A stretch of 64,000 nucleotides of DNA from Hyphomicrobiales bacterium (lineage in GTDB: Bacteria > Pseudomonadota > Alphaproteobacteria > Rhizobiales > Rhizobiaceae), in assembly GCA_900469965.1 (NCBI GenBank), contig UBZP01000012.1:79014-143013 (forward strand). Direction: 5' to 3'. A program made the position numbers and the translations under genes. The notes under the pieces are model-generated. The model was not told where the DNA came from and did no database searches. It worked only from the letters and a program-made list of their open reading frames with translations. Of the stretch, positions 37,153 to 47,906 are shown piece after piece. How positions within the stretch are numbered: position 1 is the first letter of the stretch; every line of letters starts with the position of its first letter.

Positions 37153-37892
37153 CCGACCGTGGGAGATTTCGCGGCACTCCCGTAGGGAACCGGTCCGGCG
37201 GCCTGGCTGATTTCCCGTCCCAGTTTCTGTCGCAGCGCGGCGGTATAGTCCCGCGCAGCGGACGGTTCGATGGCAAACGATCCAACGCCGCCGATGACGT
37301 TTTCCCTGAAGTAGCCGAGTAGTCGGTAGGCCACGCCGAACCTGACCTGCGGGACCGCGATCGCGTTGATTGTATAACCCTTTTCGAGCGCCTGGGCCCT
37401 GACGCTTTCGAGGGGGAACCCGTCATTGTTCGTCCCACTTGCGGAGATGTCGATTATCTTGCTGGCGGTGCGGTCTGCGAAGCGCACAAGGAGCGCGCTG
37501 CCGGCAGCGATGGCATCCGAGATCGAGGTGGCGCAGTGGCCGCTGCAGCTGTGGCCCGAACTACCCCGAAGGCGGATGAGCACCGAAACCGTCAGTGCCT
37601 GCGGGCGGTTGCAGACGGCGGTCCAGGGGATGATGGTCCGCGCCTTGCCGCTACTGGACCACTCGACGTAGGAAACGGCGATGCATCCATGCCGTCCGGC
37701 AGAAATAGTGGCGATGATACTCGGCTCGGAAAGCGCGACCGCATGCCCGTCTCGCTGCAGGACGGCCGTAGCGGTATCGACCGATGCGGACACATCGACG
37801 GCAAAAACGATAGCGGTGTCAAACTCTGCCGCGAGCGTGGTGCCCGAGGAAAGCGACGCCGCAACCAGCAGCAGACATGACGACAATCGCAC
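37068..37892 (-). CDS. DUF1194 family secreted vWA-like protein
   Basis: About 274 residues. A signal peptide (about 1-21) is followed by a domain matching DUF1194: [14 protein letters not shown] (MIDAS-like DxSxS), [38 protein letters not shown] and [10 protein letters not shown]. The family's usual SGDGPNN appears as SASGTNN, so an Asp normally present is missing. The start is GTG after GGGGAGGG; other starts are possible. About 40 extra C-terminal residues run into the convergent gene at 36892-37152. Confidence 0.8.
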   Translation of the reverse strand: MRLSSCLLLVAASLSSGTTLAAEFDTAIVFAVDVSASVDTATAVLQRDGHAVALSEPSIIATISAGRHGCIAVSYVEWSSSGKARTIIPWTAVCNRPQALTVSVLIRLRGSSGHSCSGHCATSISDAIAAGSALLVRFADRTASKIIDISASGTNNDGFPLESVRAQALEKGYTINAIAVPQVRFGVAYRLLGYFRENVIGGVGSFAIEPSAARDYTAALRQKLGREISQAAGPVPYGSAAKSPTVGQSALGSRRMVNSIRSPSSGRQLSTSVQ

Positions 37893-38159
37893 GGCGCCCT
37901 CCCCACAGGACCCGCCTGAACAACTATAGGCCCATCGCTCACTGCGGCCAAGCTTCACGACGGCTGGGGCAGCCGGGCGGCGCTGCTGGTCGCGCTCGCG
38001 CTCTCGATCGGCACGCTCGCCTGCCTCGCCGCCCTCAACGGGTTTCGCCCGCAGGCCGACAAGGATTGCATTGACCGCGAACCACGCGCCCCTTAGATTG
38101 CGCCGCATCTGAAACAGCAGAAAGGTGCCGGTTCGATCAATGCGTCCGGCGAACACCGC

Positions 38160-39440
38160 TTGTTCGAGCTTGCGATCGCATTTCTTCTTATCGTCATCAA
38201 CGGTCTCTTTGCCCTTTCCGAACTCTCCATCGTCTCGTCGCGCAGGGTCCGGCTGAAAACGATGGCCGTCCAGGGGCGGCGGGGGGCCGAAGCCGCCATC
38301 CGGCTGGCCGACAATCCCGGAAAATTCCTGTCCACCGTGCAGATCGGCATCACGCTCGTCGGCATCCTCGCCGGCGCGGTCTCCGGTGCCGCGCTCGGCG
38401 GGCGGCTGGGCACGATCCTGCTTGATTCCGGCGTGCCGCCCTGGCTCGCCGGCCCGCTCGGCTACGGCATCGTCATCACGCTCATCACCTATCTCTCGGT
38501 CGTCGTCGGCGAGCTCGTTCCCAAGCAGATCGCGTTGCGCAATCCCGAGCGCTTCGCCTGCATGGTGGCGCCCGGCATGGCGCTGCTGTCGAAGGTCGGC
38601 GGCCCGTTCGTCTGGCTGCTGGACGGCTCGACCAAGGTCATCTTCCGCATGTTCGGCCTGCACGAGGCGCCGGAAAGCGTCGTCACCGACGAGGAGATCA
38701 AGGCGGTGATGGCGGAAGCCGAGGCCGCGGGCGTCATCGAGAGCGGCGAGCAGAGCATGATCGCGGGCGTGATGCGCTTCTCCGACCGCGAGGCGCGCGG
38801 GCTGATGACGCCGCGCAAGGACGTGGACTGGATCGATCTCTCCGACGACCCCCAGGAGATCCGCCAGCAGATTTTCAGCAGCCAGCACTCGCGCCTGCCG
38901 GTCAGCGAGAACGGCATCGAATCGATCATCGGCGTCCTGCAGACGCGCGAGCTGCTGCCGGCGATCGCCTCGGGCGCGCCGTTCGACATCCGCAGCCATA
39001 TCCGCCAGGCGCCGGTCATTCCCGACGGCATGGATGCGATGCGCGTCCTGGAGGCGCTGCGCTCGTCGGACGTGCCGATGCTGCTCGTCCACGACGAGTA
39101 CGGCCACTTCGAGGGCGTGCTGACGCCGGCCGACGTGCTGGAAGCGATCGCCGGCGTGTTCCGCTCCGATATCGGCGAGGGCGAGGAGGACGACTATGCC
39201 GTCGAGCGTGCCGACGGTTCGTGGCTGATCTCCGGTTCCATGCCGATCGACGAGCTGGCGGACCGCTTCGGCCTGTCGCTGCCGGAAAACCGTAGCTACC
39301 AGACGGTGGCAGGCCTGATCATCGACGTGCTGCAGCATCTGCCGGTCACCGGCGAGGTCGCCCAGACCCAGGGCTGGCAGTTCGAAATCGTCGACATGGA
39401 CGGCCGGCGGATCGACAAGCTGCTCGCCAGCAGGCTTTAG
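38160..39440 (+). CDS. CNNM/CBS/CorC-type hemolysin-family membrane protein
   Basis: A 426-residue protein. A DUF21/CNNM membrane domain with about four helices (1-190) is followed by two CBS domains (about 205-330; MTPRKDVDWIDL marks the first) and a CorC/HlyC transporter-associated domain (about 345-426). The family exports Mg2+ or Co2+. The first suitable start is TTG at 38160 with no clear ribosome binding site. An ATG at 38140 is out of frame, so the 5' end is uncertain. Confidence 0.9.
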   Translation: MFELAIAFLLIVINGLFALSELSIVSSRRVRLKTMAVQGRRGAEAAIRLADNPGKFLSTVQIGITLVGILAGAVSGAALGGRLGTILLDSGVPPWLAGPLGYGIVITLITYLSVVVGELVPKQIALRNPERFACMVAPGMALLSKVGGPFVWLLDGSTKVIFRMFGLHEAPESVVTDEEIKAVMAEAEAAGVIESGEQSMIAGVMRFSDREARGLMTPRKDVDWIDLSDDPQEIRQQIFSSQHSRLPVSENGIESIIGVLQTRELLPAIASGAPFDIRSHIRQAPVIPDGMDAMRVLEALRSSDVPMLLVHDEYGHFEGVLTPADVLEAIAGVFRSDIGEGEEDDYAVERADGSWLISGSMPIDELADRFGLSLPENRSYQTVAGLIIDVLQHLPVTGEVAQTQGWQFEIVDMDGRRIDKLLASRL

Positions 39441-39472
39441 TTCGCCCCTGATATCCCGGATCTGGCGAAATC

Positions 39473-39491
39473 CCCGCGCCCCTGGCGCGGG
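39473..39491. terminator. Hairpin between convergent hemolysin and soxR genes
   Basis: CCCGCGCC at 39473-39480 pairs perfectly with GGCGCGGG at 39484-39491 across CCT. No T-run follows. It lies between two convergent stops. Confidence 0.55.
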
Positions 39492-39507
39492 CTTCGCCGT
39501 GCGGCGA

Positions 39508-39966
39508 TCACGGATCGATCAGCCGTGCGCCTGTCCCGTCCCTGCCGAGCGTGTCATGCGGATTGCGCAGCGGGCAGTCCTGCATCGACAGGCAGCCGCA
39601 GCCGATGCAGCCTTCCAGCTGGTCGCGGAGCGCGGTCAGCCGGGCGATGCGCGCGTCCAGCAGCCGGCGCCAGCCGGCGGACAGCGCGTGCCAGTCCTCC
39701 GCCGTCACCGGCCGGTCGTGCGGCAGCGCCGACAGCGCGTCGGCGATCTCCGACAGCGGTATCCCCGTCTTCTGGGCGATCTTGATGACGGCCACGCGGC
39801 GCAGGATCGAGCGCGGGTAGCGGCGCTGGTTGCCGCGGTTGCGGTTGCTGCGGATCAGCCCCTTCGCCTCGTAGAAATGCAGGGTCGAGACCGCGACGCC
39901 GCTGCGGGCGGCGACCTCGCCGACGCTGAGTTCGAACGGGACATTGCTGGCTTCGGTTTTCCGCAT
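39508..39966 (-). CDS. soxR: Redox-sensing transcriptional activator SoxR
   Basis: A 152-residue MerR-family protein. The N-terminal winged helix-turn-helix (about 12-80) includes [20 protein letters not shown] dimerisation helix follows. The [2Fe-2S] ligands are Cys120, Cys123, Cys125 and Cys131 in [12 protein letters not shown], the SoxR pattern CX2CXCX5C. Oxidation or nitrosylation of the cluster activates transcription. I chose Met at 39966 because the in-frame Met at 39984 would lie inside the operator. It is divergent from a flavin-dependent reductase gene, its likely target. Confidence 0.95.
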   Translation of the reverse strand: MRKTEASNVPFELSVGEVAARSGVAVSTLHFYEAKGLIRSNRNRGNQRRYPRSILRRVAVIKIAQKTGIPLSEIADALSALPHDRPVTAEDWHALSAGWRRLLDARIARLTALRDQLEGCIGCGCLSMQDCPLRNPHDTLGRDGTGARLIDP

Positions 39967-39974
39967 GGCGGCTG

Positions 39975-40005
39975 TTGACCTCAACTATGGTTGAGGTTTT
40001 ATAGC
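39975..40005 (+). promoter_or_regulatory. SoxR box within a 19-bp promoter spacer
   Basis: The 20-bp sequence at 39978-39997 has two perfect 8-bp arms, ACCTCAAC and GTTGAGGT, around TATG, which fits a SoxR operator. It sits between a -35-like TTGACC (39975-39980) and a -10-like TATAGC (40000-40005). The spacer is exactly 19 bp, the long spacing that MerR-family activators correct by twisting DNA. It points at the reductase gene at 40041. Confidence 0.88.
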
Positions 40006-40040
40006 ATCGGCTCCGCACAATGGAACAAGGGAGCCACGGC

Positions 40041-40613
40041 ATGAAAGAGACTATCCGCGTCACGTTGATCTATGGCAGCGCCCGCGAGGGGCGTTTCTGC
40101 GACACGGTCGCAGACTGGGTGCTGTCGGAGCTGCGCGAGCTGGGCGGCTGCGAGGTTTCGATCCTCGATCCGGCCGAGCTGACCTTTTCCGGCAAGGGGC
40201 CGGACGAACTGTCGGCGGCGGCGATCGAGGCGAAGCTGGAAACGGCGGACGCCTTCCTGATCCTCGTGCCGGAATACAACCACGGCTATCCGGCCGTGCT
40301 GAAGGCGATGATCGACAGCGCCTACCGGCCCTGGCACGCCAAGCCCGTGGCCTTCGTCTCCTATGGCGGGATCTCGGGCGGCCTGCGCGCGGTCGAGCAG
40401 CTGCGCCAGGTGTTCGCCGAGCTGCATGCGGTCGCCATCCGCGACACGGTGAGCCTCGCCCATGTCTGGTCGCAGTTCGATTCGCAGGGCCATCCCTTCC
40501 GGCCGGCGCAGATGAAGGGGCCGCTGATCGTCATGATGCGGCGGCTGTTCTGGTGGGCGAGGGCGCTCAGGAACGCGCGCGCGGAAACGGTCTACGACAG
40601 TGCGGCTGCCTGA
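40041..40613 (+). CDS. NADPH-dependent FMN reductase-family flavoprotein
   Basis: A 190-residue flavodoxin-like protein. The phosphate-binding loop YGSAREGRFCD lies at about 11-21, and the family motif PEYNHGYPAVLKAMIDS at about 75-91 contacts the flavin. It reduces quinones or flavins with NAD(P)H. The ATG at 40041 follows AAGGGAG and is preferred over one at 40020 without such a site. The upstream SoxR-type promoter predicts induction by redox-cycling compounds. Confidence 0.92.
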   Translation: MKETIRVTLIYGSAREGRFCDTVADWVLSELRELGGCEVSILDPAELTFSGKGPDELSAAAIEAKLETADAFLILVPEYNHGYPAVLKAMIDSAYRPWHAKPVAFVSYGGISGGLRAVEQLRQVFAELHAVAIRDTVSLAHVWSQFDSQGHPFRPAQMKGPLIVMMRRLFWWARALRNARAETVYDSAAA

Positions 40614-40629
40614 CGCGCGGCCGCAGCGC

Positions 40630-41091
40630 TCAGGCGAAGCCCGTCTGCCGCAGCGCCTCGCCGGCGATCATCGCCGCCGACATGGCGACGTTGATCGAGC
40701 GCTGGCCTTCGACCATCGGGATGAGCACGCGCAGGTCGGCGCGATCGTGCACCGGGTCCGGCACGCCGGCGCTCTCGCGGCCGAAGAGCAGGATGTCGTC
40801 GGGGCGGTAGGCGACGTCGACATAGGGCGTGGCCGCCTTCGTCGAGGCGAGCACGAGCCTGCGGCCGGCGGCAGCCCGCCAGTCCTCGAAGCGCTCCCAG
40901 GTGACGTGGCGGGTCAGCGTCACTGCGGCGAGGTAGTCCATGCCGGCGCGCTTCAGGCTGCGGTCGGAAATGTCGAAGCCGGCCGGCTCGATGACGTCGA
41001 CGCCGAGGCCGAGGCAGGCGGCAAGCCGCAAGATGGTGCCGGTGTTGCCGGCGATGTCGGGCTGGTAGAGGGCGATGCGCAGGTCGGACAT
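40630..41091 (-). CDS. trmL: tRNA (cytidine/uridine-34 2'-O)-methyltransferase TrmL
   Basis: A 153-residue SPOUT methyltransferase, the usual TrmL length. Visible motifs are ALYQPDIAGNTGTILRLA (1), DILLFGRESAGVP (2) and IPMVEGQRSINVAMSAAM (3), which form the trefoil-knot SAM site. It methylates the wobble nucleotide of tRNA-Leu isoacceptors. The ATG at 41091 follows GGCAGGG. Confidence 0.94.
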   Translation of the reverse strand: MSDLRIALYQPDIAGNTGTILRLAACLGLGVDVIEPAGFDISDRSLKRAGMDYLAAVTLTRHVTWERFEDWRAAAGRRLVLASTKAATPYVDVAYRPDDILLFGRESAGVPDPVHDRADLRVLIPMVEGQRSINVAMSAAMIAGEALRQTGFA

Positions 41092-41496
41092 GTCCCTGCC
41101 ATAGCGCAATCGGCCGCCGCGCCAAAGGGGGCGGCCACAGGCGGCCGTGGAGGGCGCCGGCCGCCTGTGCCGATCGGGCAACAGAAACGGGCCTCTGATG
41201 CGTTCCGGGGCGGAAAGCGCTGGCAAATTTACGCAATTCAGGGTAACAAGCGTCATCTTCAGCGCGAGAACAGGGAGGCAGCCGGATGGATTCAGCTTAT
41301 CGACCACGCCTCCTTGGCGGCATTCGTCCCCGTCTCGCCTAGGCGCCCGGCGCTCTTCCCGACCTGCAATTTTCAATCGACCGCATCCGGCGCCGTTCGC
41401 CGCCCTGCGGTCCCCCGGTGATCCCGACGCGTCCGCCTGCCGATCCGGTGGACCACAACCGGGCGTTACCGGACCCCTTTCGGAGAAAGAACCACC
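41092..41496. other. 405-bp intergenic region, divergent promoter zone
   Basis: It lies between divergent trmL and the ABC exporter gene. An 18-codon frame at 41286-41342 (MDSAYRPRLLGGIRPRLA) has a GGGAGG site 8 bp before its ATG and could be a leader or a small protein; there is nothing else to support it. GGAGAAAG lies before the exporter ATG at 41497. No hairpin-plus-T-run or named motif was seen. Confidence 0.5.
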
Positions 41497-43350
<1,854 letters not shown>

Positions 43351-43380
43351 TACTGCCGCCATCCGTCGGGCCGAATGCGG

Positions 43381-43417
43381 ACGGCGCGCCCCTTGCGGAG
43401 CGCGCCGTTTCTTTTTT
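43381..43417 (+). terminator. Rho-independent terminator of the first ABC exporter gene
   Basis: ACGGCGCGC at 43381-43389 pairs perfectly with GCGCGCCGT at 43400-43408, followed by TTTCTTTTTT. It ends the rightward transcript just before the convergent sugar transporter stop. Confidence 0.93.
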
Positions 43418-43442
43418 CCACGCTGCAACGAGCGGGAAAGCC

Positions 43443-44723
43443 TCAGGTCGGCTTGTGGCCCTTCAGGCCGTAATAGGCGATGTAGAGATAGCAGGCGACC
43501 GGCAGCAGGAAGGCGTGCTGGATGCCGATCGCATCGGCGAGCGCGCCCATGGCGACGGGGATGAGGGCGCCGCCGACGATCGCGAGGCAGAGGATGCCCG
43601 AGCCCTGGCTGGTGTGGCGGCCGAGGCCGTAGAGGCCGAGCGAGAAGATCGTCGGGAACATGATCGAGTTGAACAGGCCGATGGCGAGCACCGCCCACAT
43701 GGCAAGGCTGCCGGAGGTGAACACGGTGGCGAGCAGCAGCGCGATCACGGCGGCGGCGTTGAAGGCCAGCGCCCTGCCGTCGTCGACGTAGCGCATGGCG
43801 AGGGAACCGATGAAGCGGCCGACCATCGCACCGCCCCAGAAATAGGCGACATAGTGAGCGGCCTCGGCCTCCGGCATGCCGGCAATCGCCTGTTCGCCGA
43901 GGAAGTTGACGAGGAAGCTGCCGATGCTGACCTCCGCGCCGACATAGACGAAGATGCCGATCGCGCCGAGGACGAGATGGCGGTGGCTCCAGGCCGAGCC
44001 GGTATCGGTGATCGGCGCCACCTCCTCATAGGCGTCGACCTGCGGCAGCTTCAATGCGGCAAACACCGCGGCCAAGAGCAGGAAGGCGGCGGCGAGGCCG
44101 AGATAGGGCATCTTGACGGCGGCAGCCTCGGCCGTCTTCAGCGCGTCGGCCTGCTCGGGCGTCATGCCGGCGGTGGCGGCCGCTGCGCTGCCGAGGATCA
44201 GGAGCGCGCCGAACATCGGCGCGAGCGTGGTGCCGAGCGAATTGAACGCCTGCGTCATGGTCAGGCGGCTTGCGGCGGTGTCGGGCGGCCCGAGCACGGT
44301 GACGTAAGGATTGGCGGCCACCTGCAAGAGGGTGATGCCGCTCGCCAGCACGAACAGCGCGCCGAGGAAGAGCGGATAGGCGCGGTAGGAGGCGGCGGGC
44401 ACGAACAGCGCGCAGCCGATCGCCGCGACCACGAGGCCGAGCACGATGCCGCCCTTGTAGCTGATGCGGCGGACGATGGCGCCGGCCGGCAGCGACACCA
44501 GGAAATAGGCGCCGAAGAAGCAGAACTGGATCAGCATCGACTGCGTGTAGTTCAGCGAAAAGACGTTGCGCAGGTGCGGAACGAGGATGTCGTTGAGGCA
44601 GGTGATGAAGCCCCACATGAAGAAGAGCGAGGTGAGCGCGACCAGCGCAAACCGGTGGGACGATGCGGCGCCTTCGGGACGCGCGGCGCTCGCATTCGTA
44701 GAATTGTTCGGCAGTGCTACCAA
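43443..44723 (-). CDS. FucP-type sugar MFS transporter
   Basis: About 426 residues with 12 hydrophobic helices. The start region [21 protein letters not shown] is typical of the FucP/GluP family of sugar-proton symporters. [21 protein letters not shown] follows in the next helices. The sugar is not assigned. I chose TTG at 44723, which has GAGG 10 bp upstream; an in-frame ATG at 44798 is an alternative. A 20-bp palindrome lies about 200 bp upstream. Confidence 0.9.
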   Translation of the reverse strand: MVALPNNSTNASAARPEGAASSHRFALVALTSLFFMWGFITCLNDILVPHLRNVFSLNYTQSMLIQFCFFGAYFLVSLPAGAIVRRISYKGGIVLGLVVAAIGCALFVPAASYRAYPLFLGALFVLASGITLLQVAANPYVTVLGPPDTAASRLTMTQAFNSLGTTLAPMFGALLILGSAAAATAGMTPEQADALKTAEAAAVKMPYLGLAAAFLLLAAVFAALKLPQVDAYEEVAPITDTGSAWSHRHLVLGAIGIFVYVGAEVSIGSFLVNFLGEQAIAGMPEAEAAHYVAYFWGGAMVGRFIGSLAMRYVDDGRALAFNAAAVIALLLATVFTSGSLAMWAVLAIGLFNSIMFPTIFSLGLYGLGRHTSQGSGILCLAIVGGALIPVAMGALADAIGIQHAFLLPVACYLYIAYYGLKGHKPT

Positions 44724-44926
44724 GATTTGGACCTCGATACTCGTGTTGTCGGGCAGATCGTCATGCCGGAGGGAGGCGTCGGGAGGCGGTGCCGGCATGT
44801 ACTGGGGGCTGCCCAAAGTTCGAACCGGATGAAATGCAGGCGGGAGGGGAGGAAATCCTTCGCAATTCTGTCCAGGAACAGCCGGTTCTATTGTCAAAAG
44901 CGGCCGCCGGCGCAAGCGTGTTTGCA

Positions 44927-44946
44927 TGGTAACATCGATGTTACCA
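44927..44946. promoter_or_regulatory. 20-bp perfect palindrome, probable LacI-family operator
   Basis: TGGTAACATCGATGTTACCA is its own reverse complement over all 20 bases. It lies in the divergent region between the sugar transporter and the second ABC exporter gene. The length, the central CG and the TGGTAAC half-site fit LacI/GalR-type operators. No LacI gene is in the window, so the regulator would be elsewhere. A TTGACA in the leftward direction lies a little downstream. Confidence 0.75.
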
Positions 44947-45067
44947 ATGGGCGCGGCACTGATTCTAAAGGGTTATTCTTTTTCGCAAATGCGAAGATTT
45001 ATTGTGCAATGCACCCTCGAATACAGATTGCTTGCCGGCCGGTCTCCCTTGATTGCCGAACTTTAAT

Positions 45068-45095
45068 TTGCCGCGTCGCGGAATCGGCCTATATC
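45068..45095 (+). promoter_or_regulatory. Possible promoter of the second ABC exporter gene
   Basis: A -35-like TTGCCG (45068-45073) and a -10-like TATATC (45090-45095) are 16 bp apart. The exporter ATG at 45103 is 8 bases after the end of the -10 and has no Shine-Dalgarno, so the mRNA may be leaderless. Confidence 0.5.
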
Positions 45096-45102
45096 TTCGG
45101 CC

Positions 45103-46971
45103 ATGGTCCTGCGCGCGCTCTTTTCCTATTTCGAAAACTGGATCAAGCCGTTCGCGCGGACCGAGGACCTGCGTCCGCCGTCCGGGCTGTTCGGGTTCAC
45201 CGCGTTCTACGTGCGCCAGGCGCCGGGGCCGTTCGTCGCCATGCTGATCCTCGGCGGGCTGACGGCGGCGATCGAGGCTGCGACCTTCTGGTTCGTCGGC
45301 CGGATCGTCGACATCCTCGCCAGCGTGACGCCTGCGGACGGCTGGAGCGGCCTGATCGCCGGCCACGGCTACGAGCTGCTCGCGATGCTGGCGCTGATCG
45401 GCCTCGTCCGCTTCGGCGTCACCTTCCTGACGGCGCTGTTCGACCAGCAGGTGATCACCCAGGGCTTCTACAACATGGTGCGCTGGCAGTCCTATGCGCA
45501 TGTCGCCCGCCAGTCGCTGTCCTTCTTCCAGAACGACTTTTCCGGCCGGATCGTCACCAAGGTCTGGTCGGCGGGGCAGGCGACGGGGGACGTGATCACC
45601 TCGTTCATGGAGAGCGTGTGGTTCGTGACGATCTACGCGGCCTCGACACTCGTTCTGATCGGCGGGCTGGACCTCAGGCTGGCTGCGATCATCTGCCTCT
45701 GGATCGGCATCTTCTCGCTGCTCGCGCGCTTCTTCGTGCCGCGCATCCGCTATCACTCGAAGGAATCGGCCGAGGCCGCCTCGATGCTGAATGGCCGCAT
45801 GGTCGATGCCTACTCCAACATCCAGACGCTCAAGCTGTTCGGCCGCGACGACGTCAACGACCGCTACATGCTGCAGGGATTTGAGACCTACCAGGAGACG
45901 ATCCGCCGCTTCGCCAGGTTTCTGACCGGCGTGCGCGCGTCGATGGCGCTGCTGTCCGGCATCATGATCGTCTCGATGGGCGTACTCTGCATCCATCTCT
46001 GGCTCGCCTCGTCGATCACCTCCGGGGCCGTCGCCTTCACCATGGCGCTGGTGCTGCGGCTGAACTTCCTGCTCAACCGCCTGATGACGCAGCTGAACAA
46101 CATCATGCGCAACATCGGCACGATCCAGAATTCGGCCGAGCTGATCTCCCAGCCGATCGGCCTCGTTGACCGGCCGGATGCGCAGGCGCTGGTCGTCGCC
46201 AGGCCGGAGATCCGCTTCGAGAACATCCGCTTCCACTATGGCCGCCCGTCGGGCGTGATCGAGGACCTGTCGCTGACCATCCGGCCGGGCGAGAAGGTCG
46301 GCATCGTCGGCCGTTCGGGCGCCGGCAAGTCGACGCTCGTCAACCTGCTCCTGCGCTTCTACGAACTCGAGGGCGGCCGCATCCTCGTCGCCGGCCAGGA
46401 CATCGCGGCGGTGACGCAGGAGAGTTTGCGGGCCAGCATCGGCATGGTCAGCCAGGATACCGCGCTGCTGCACCGCTCGATCCGCGACAACATCCTGTTC
46501 GGCAAGGCCGATGCCAGCGAGGCGGAGATGATCGAGGCCGCCGCCAAGGCGGAGGCCAACGATTTCATCCTCAGGCTCGAGGACCAGCGCGGCCGCCGCG
46601 GCTACGACGCCCACGTCGGCGAACGCGGCGTCAAGCTTTCCGGCGGCCAGCGCCAGCGCATCGCGATCGCGCGCGTCATGCTGAAGGATGCGCCGATCCT
46701 CGTGCTGGACGAGGCGACGTCGGCGCTCGATTCGGAGGTGGAGGCCGCGATCCAGTCCAACCTCACCCGGCTGATGCACGGCAAGACCGTGCTCGCGATC
46801 GCCCACCGGCTGTCCACCATCGCCGCGCTCGACCGGCTGGTGGTGATGGACAGGGGGCGGATCGTCGAGGAGGGCACGCACGCGCAGCTCGTCGCCCGAG
46901 GCGGCATCTATGCCGAGCTCTGGGCCCGCCAGTCCGGCGGCTTCCTGGCCCAGGACGAGGCTGCGGAGTAG
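45103..46971 (+). CDS. ABC-type half-exporter (fused permease and ATPase), second copy
   Basis: A 622-residue paralogue of the protein encoded at 41497-43350, with the same layout: six membrane helices (about 35-330) and an ATPase domain (about 365-600). Walker A GRSGAGKS, LSGGQRQRIAIARV, VLDEATSALDSE and AIAHRLST are intact. The two ATPase domains are nearly identical around the signature and D-loop. They could be homodimers of different specificity or form a heterodimer. The start has no ribosome binding site. Confidence 0.95.
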   Translation: MVLRALFSYFENWIKPFARTEDLRPPSGLFGFTAFYVRQAPGPFVAMLILGGLTAAIEAATFWFVGRIVDILASVTPADGWSGLIAGHGYELLAMLALIGLVRFGVTFLTALFDQQVITQGFYNMVRWQSYAHVARQSLSFFQNDFSGRIVTKVWSAGQATGDVITSFMESVWFVTIYAASTLVLIGGLDLRLAAIICLWIGIFSLLARFFVPRIRYHSKESAEAASMLNGRMVDAYSNIQTLKLFGRDDVNDRYMLQGFETYQETIRRFARFLTGVRASMALLSGIMIVSMGVLCIHLWLASSITSGAVAFTMALVLRLNFLLNRLMTQLNNIMRNIGTIQNSAELISQPIGLVDRPDAQALVVARPEIRFENIRFHYGRPSGVIEDLSLTIRPGEKVGIVGRSGAGKSTLVNLLLRFYELEGGRILVAGQDIAAVTQESLRASIGMVSQDTALLHRSIRDNILFGKADASEAEMIEAAAKAEANDFILRLEDQRGRRGYDAHVGERGVKLSGGQRQRIAIARVMLKDAPILVLDEATSALDSEVEAAIQSNLTRLMHGKTVLAIAHRLSTIAALDRLVVMDRGRIVEEGTHAQLVARGGIYAELWARQSGGFLAQDEAAE

Positions 46972-46988
46972 GGGCCGGCGGGGGTCGG

Positions 46989-47336
46989 CTAGCGGTCGGG
47001 TCGGAGCAATTGCTCCGCCGCCGCTTTCAACCGCGACAGATCTTCTCCCGCGTGGATGTTCCAGAGAATTTCCGGATCGACCTGCTGATAGGCATGCCTG
47101 AGGTGGTTGCCGATGTCGGCTATCCTTCGCCACGGGATGTCGGGGAATTCGGCCTTCATGTGCGGCGGGACATGACGCGATGCCTCGCTGAGGATCTCCA
47201 GAAAGCGTTCAAAGGCGGCACGGAGGGGCCGATCGAGGCGGAAATCTTCCCACGTCTTTCCCGCCAGCATCCGGTCGATCTCGTTGATCGCGTCGAGAAT
47301 GTCCCTCAGCCGGCGCTCGGTCCGGTCGGTCGACAT
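46989..47336 (-). CDS. HepT-like HEPN-domain protein (DUF86)
   Basis: A 115-residue all-helical HEPN protein with the region WRRIADIGNHLRHAYQQVDPEILW near 69-92. The catalytic RX4-6H motif of HepT is altered: the Arg usually five residues before the active His is Gly, while an Arg lies just before the His (LRHAY). This looks like a subfamily variant. The start overlaps the MntA stop by 1 bp, so the pair is co-translated. As a pair they form a HEPN/MNT toxin-antitoxin system. Confidence 0.88.
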   Translation of the reverse strand: MSTDRTERRLRDILDAINEIDRMLAGKTWEDFRLDRPLRAAFERFLEILSEASRHVPPHMKAEFPDIPWRRIADIGNHLRHAYQQVDPEILWNIHAGEDLSRLKAAAEQLLRPDR

Positions 47337-47632
47337 CAGAATATCTCGACGATATCGGCAGCGATCGCCTTGCGGAAGCGGTCGTCGAGGCTTCGCCGCA
47401 GGACGGCGTTCGACGGCAGGCCGGTCGCGTCGGCGATGATGTGCTCGACGCCGAGGAGATTGAGAAGGGAAAAGCGGCTTTCGGCGGCGACGTCAACCAG
47501 GATGTCGAGGTCACTGCCGCTGTGGCCGTCTCCGCGCGCGCGGGACCCGAACAAAGCCAGATGGGCAACGCCCTCGGCCTCAAGGTCGTGGCGCATGCGT
47601 TCGATCCGACGGATGATCTCGTCCTTGTCCAT
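47336..47632 (-). CDS. MntA-like nucleotidyltransferase antitoxin
   Basis: A 98-residue minimal nucleotidyltransferase with GSRARGDGHSGSDLDILVD at about 29-47, the GSX10DXD active-site motif with both aspartates. In characterised pairs it adds AMP groups to the HEPN toxin and so silences it. It lies immediately before the HEPN gene, overlapping by one base. Confidence 0.92.
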   Translation of the reverse strand: MDKDEIIRRIERMRHDLEAEGVAHLALFGSRARGDGHSGSDLDILVDVAAESRFSLLNLLGVEHIIADATGLPSNAVLRRSLDDRFRKAIAADIVEIF

Positions 47633-47906
47633 GCCGACAGCCTAGCGGATCGGCGGCAGCGTTTCCAGCCGCGCGAATTGCGGAAGGCCGGATCGGGCCG
47701 CGTCCAATGCGTCAATGAAAACACATGTCTGGCTTTTCCCGCGACATTGTGCCCACCACCCCCTGCCAAGGCTGGACATATTTGCCGATCAAGCATAGAA
47801 CCCGCCCGATTGGCGGGGAATCTATGGCCGCATTGTGTCCGGATTCGCGGGCGCAGGGAGGCAGTTGCGGTTCGCCGCCGGAGTTGCTGGAGAGGATGGT
47901 CACGTC

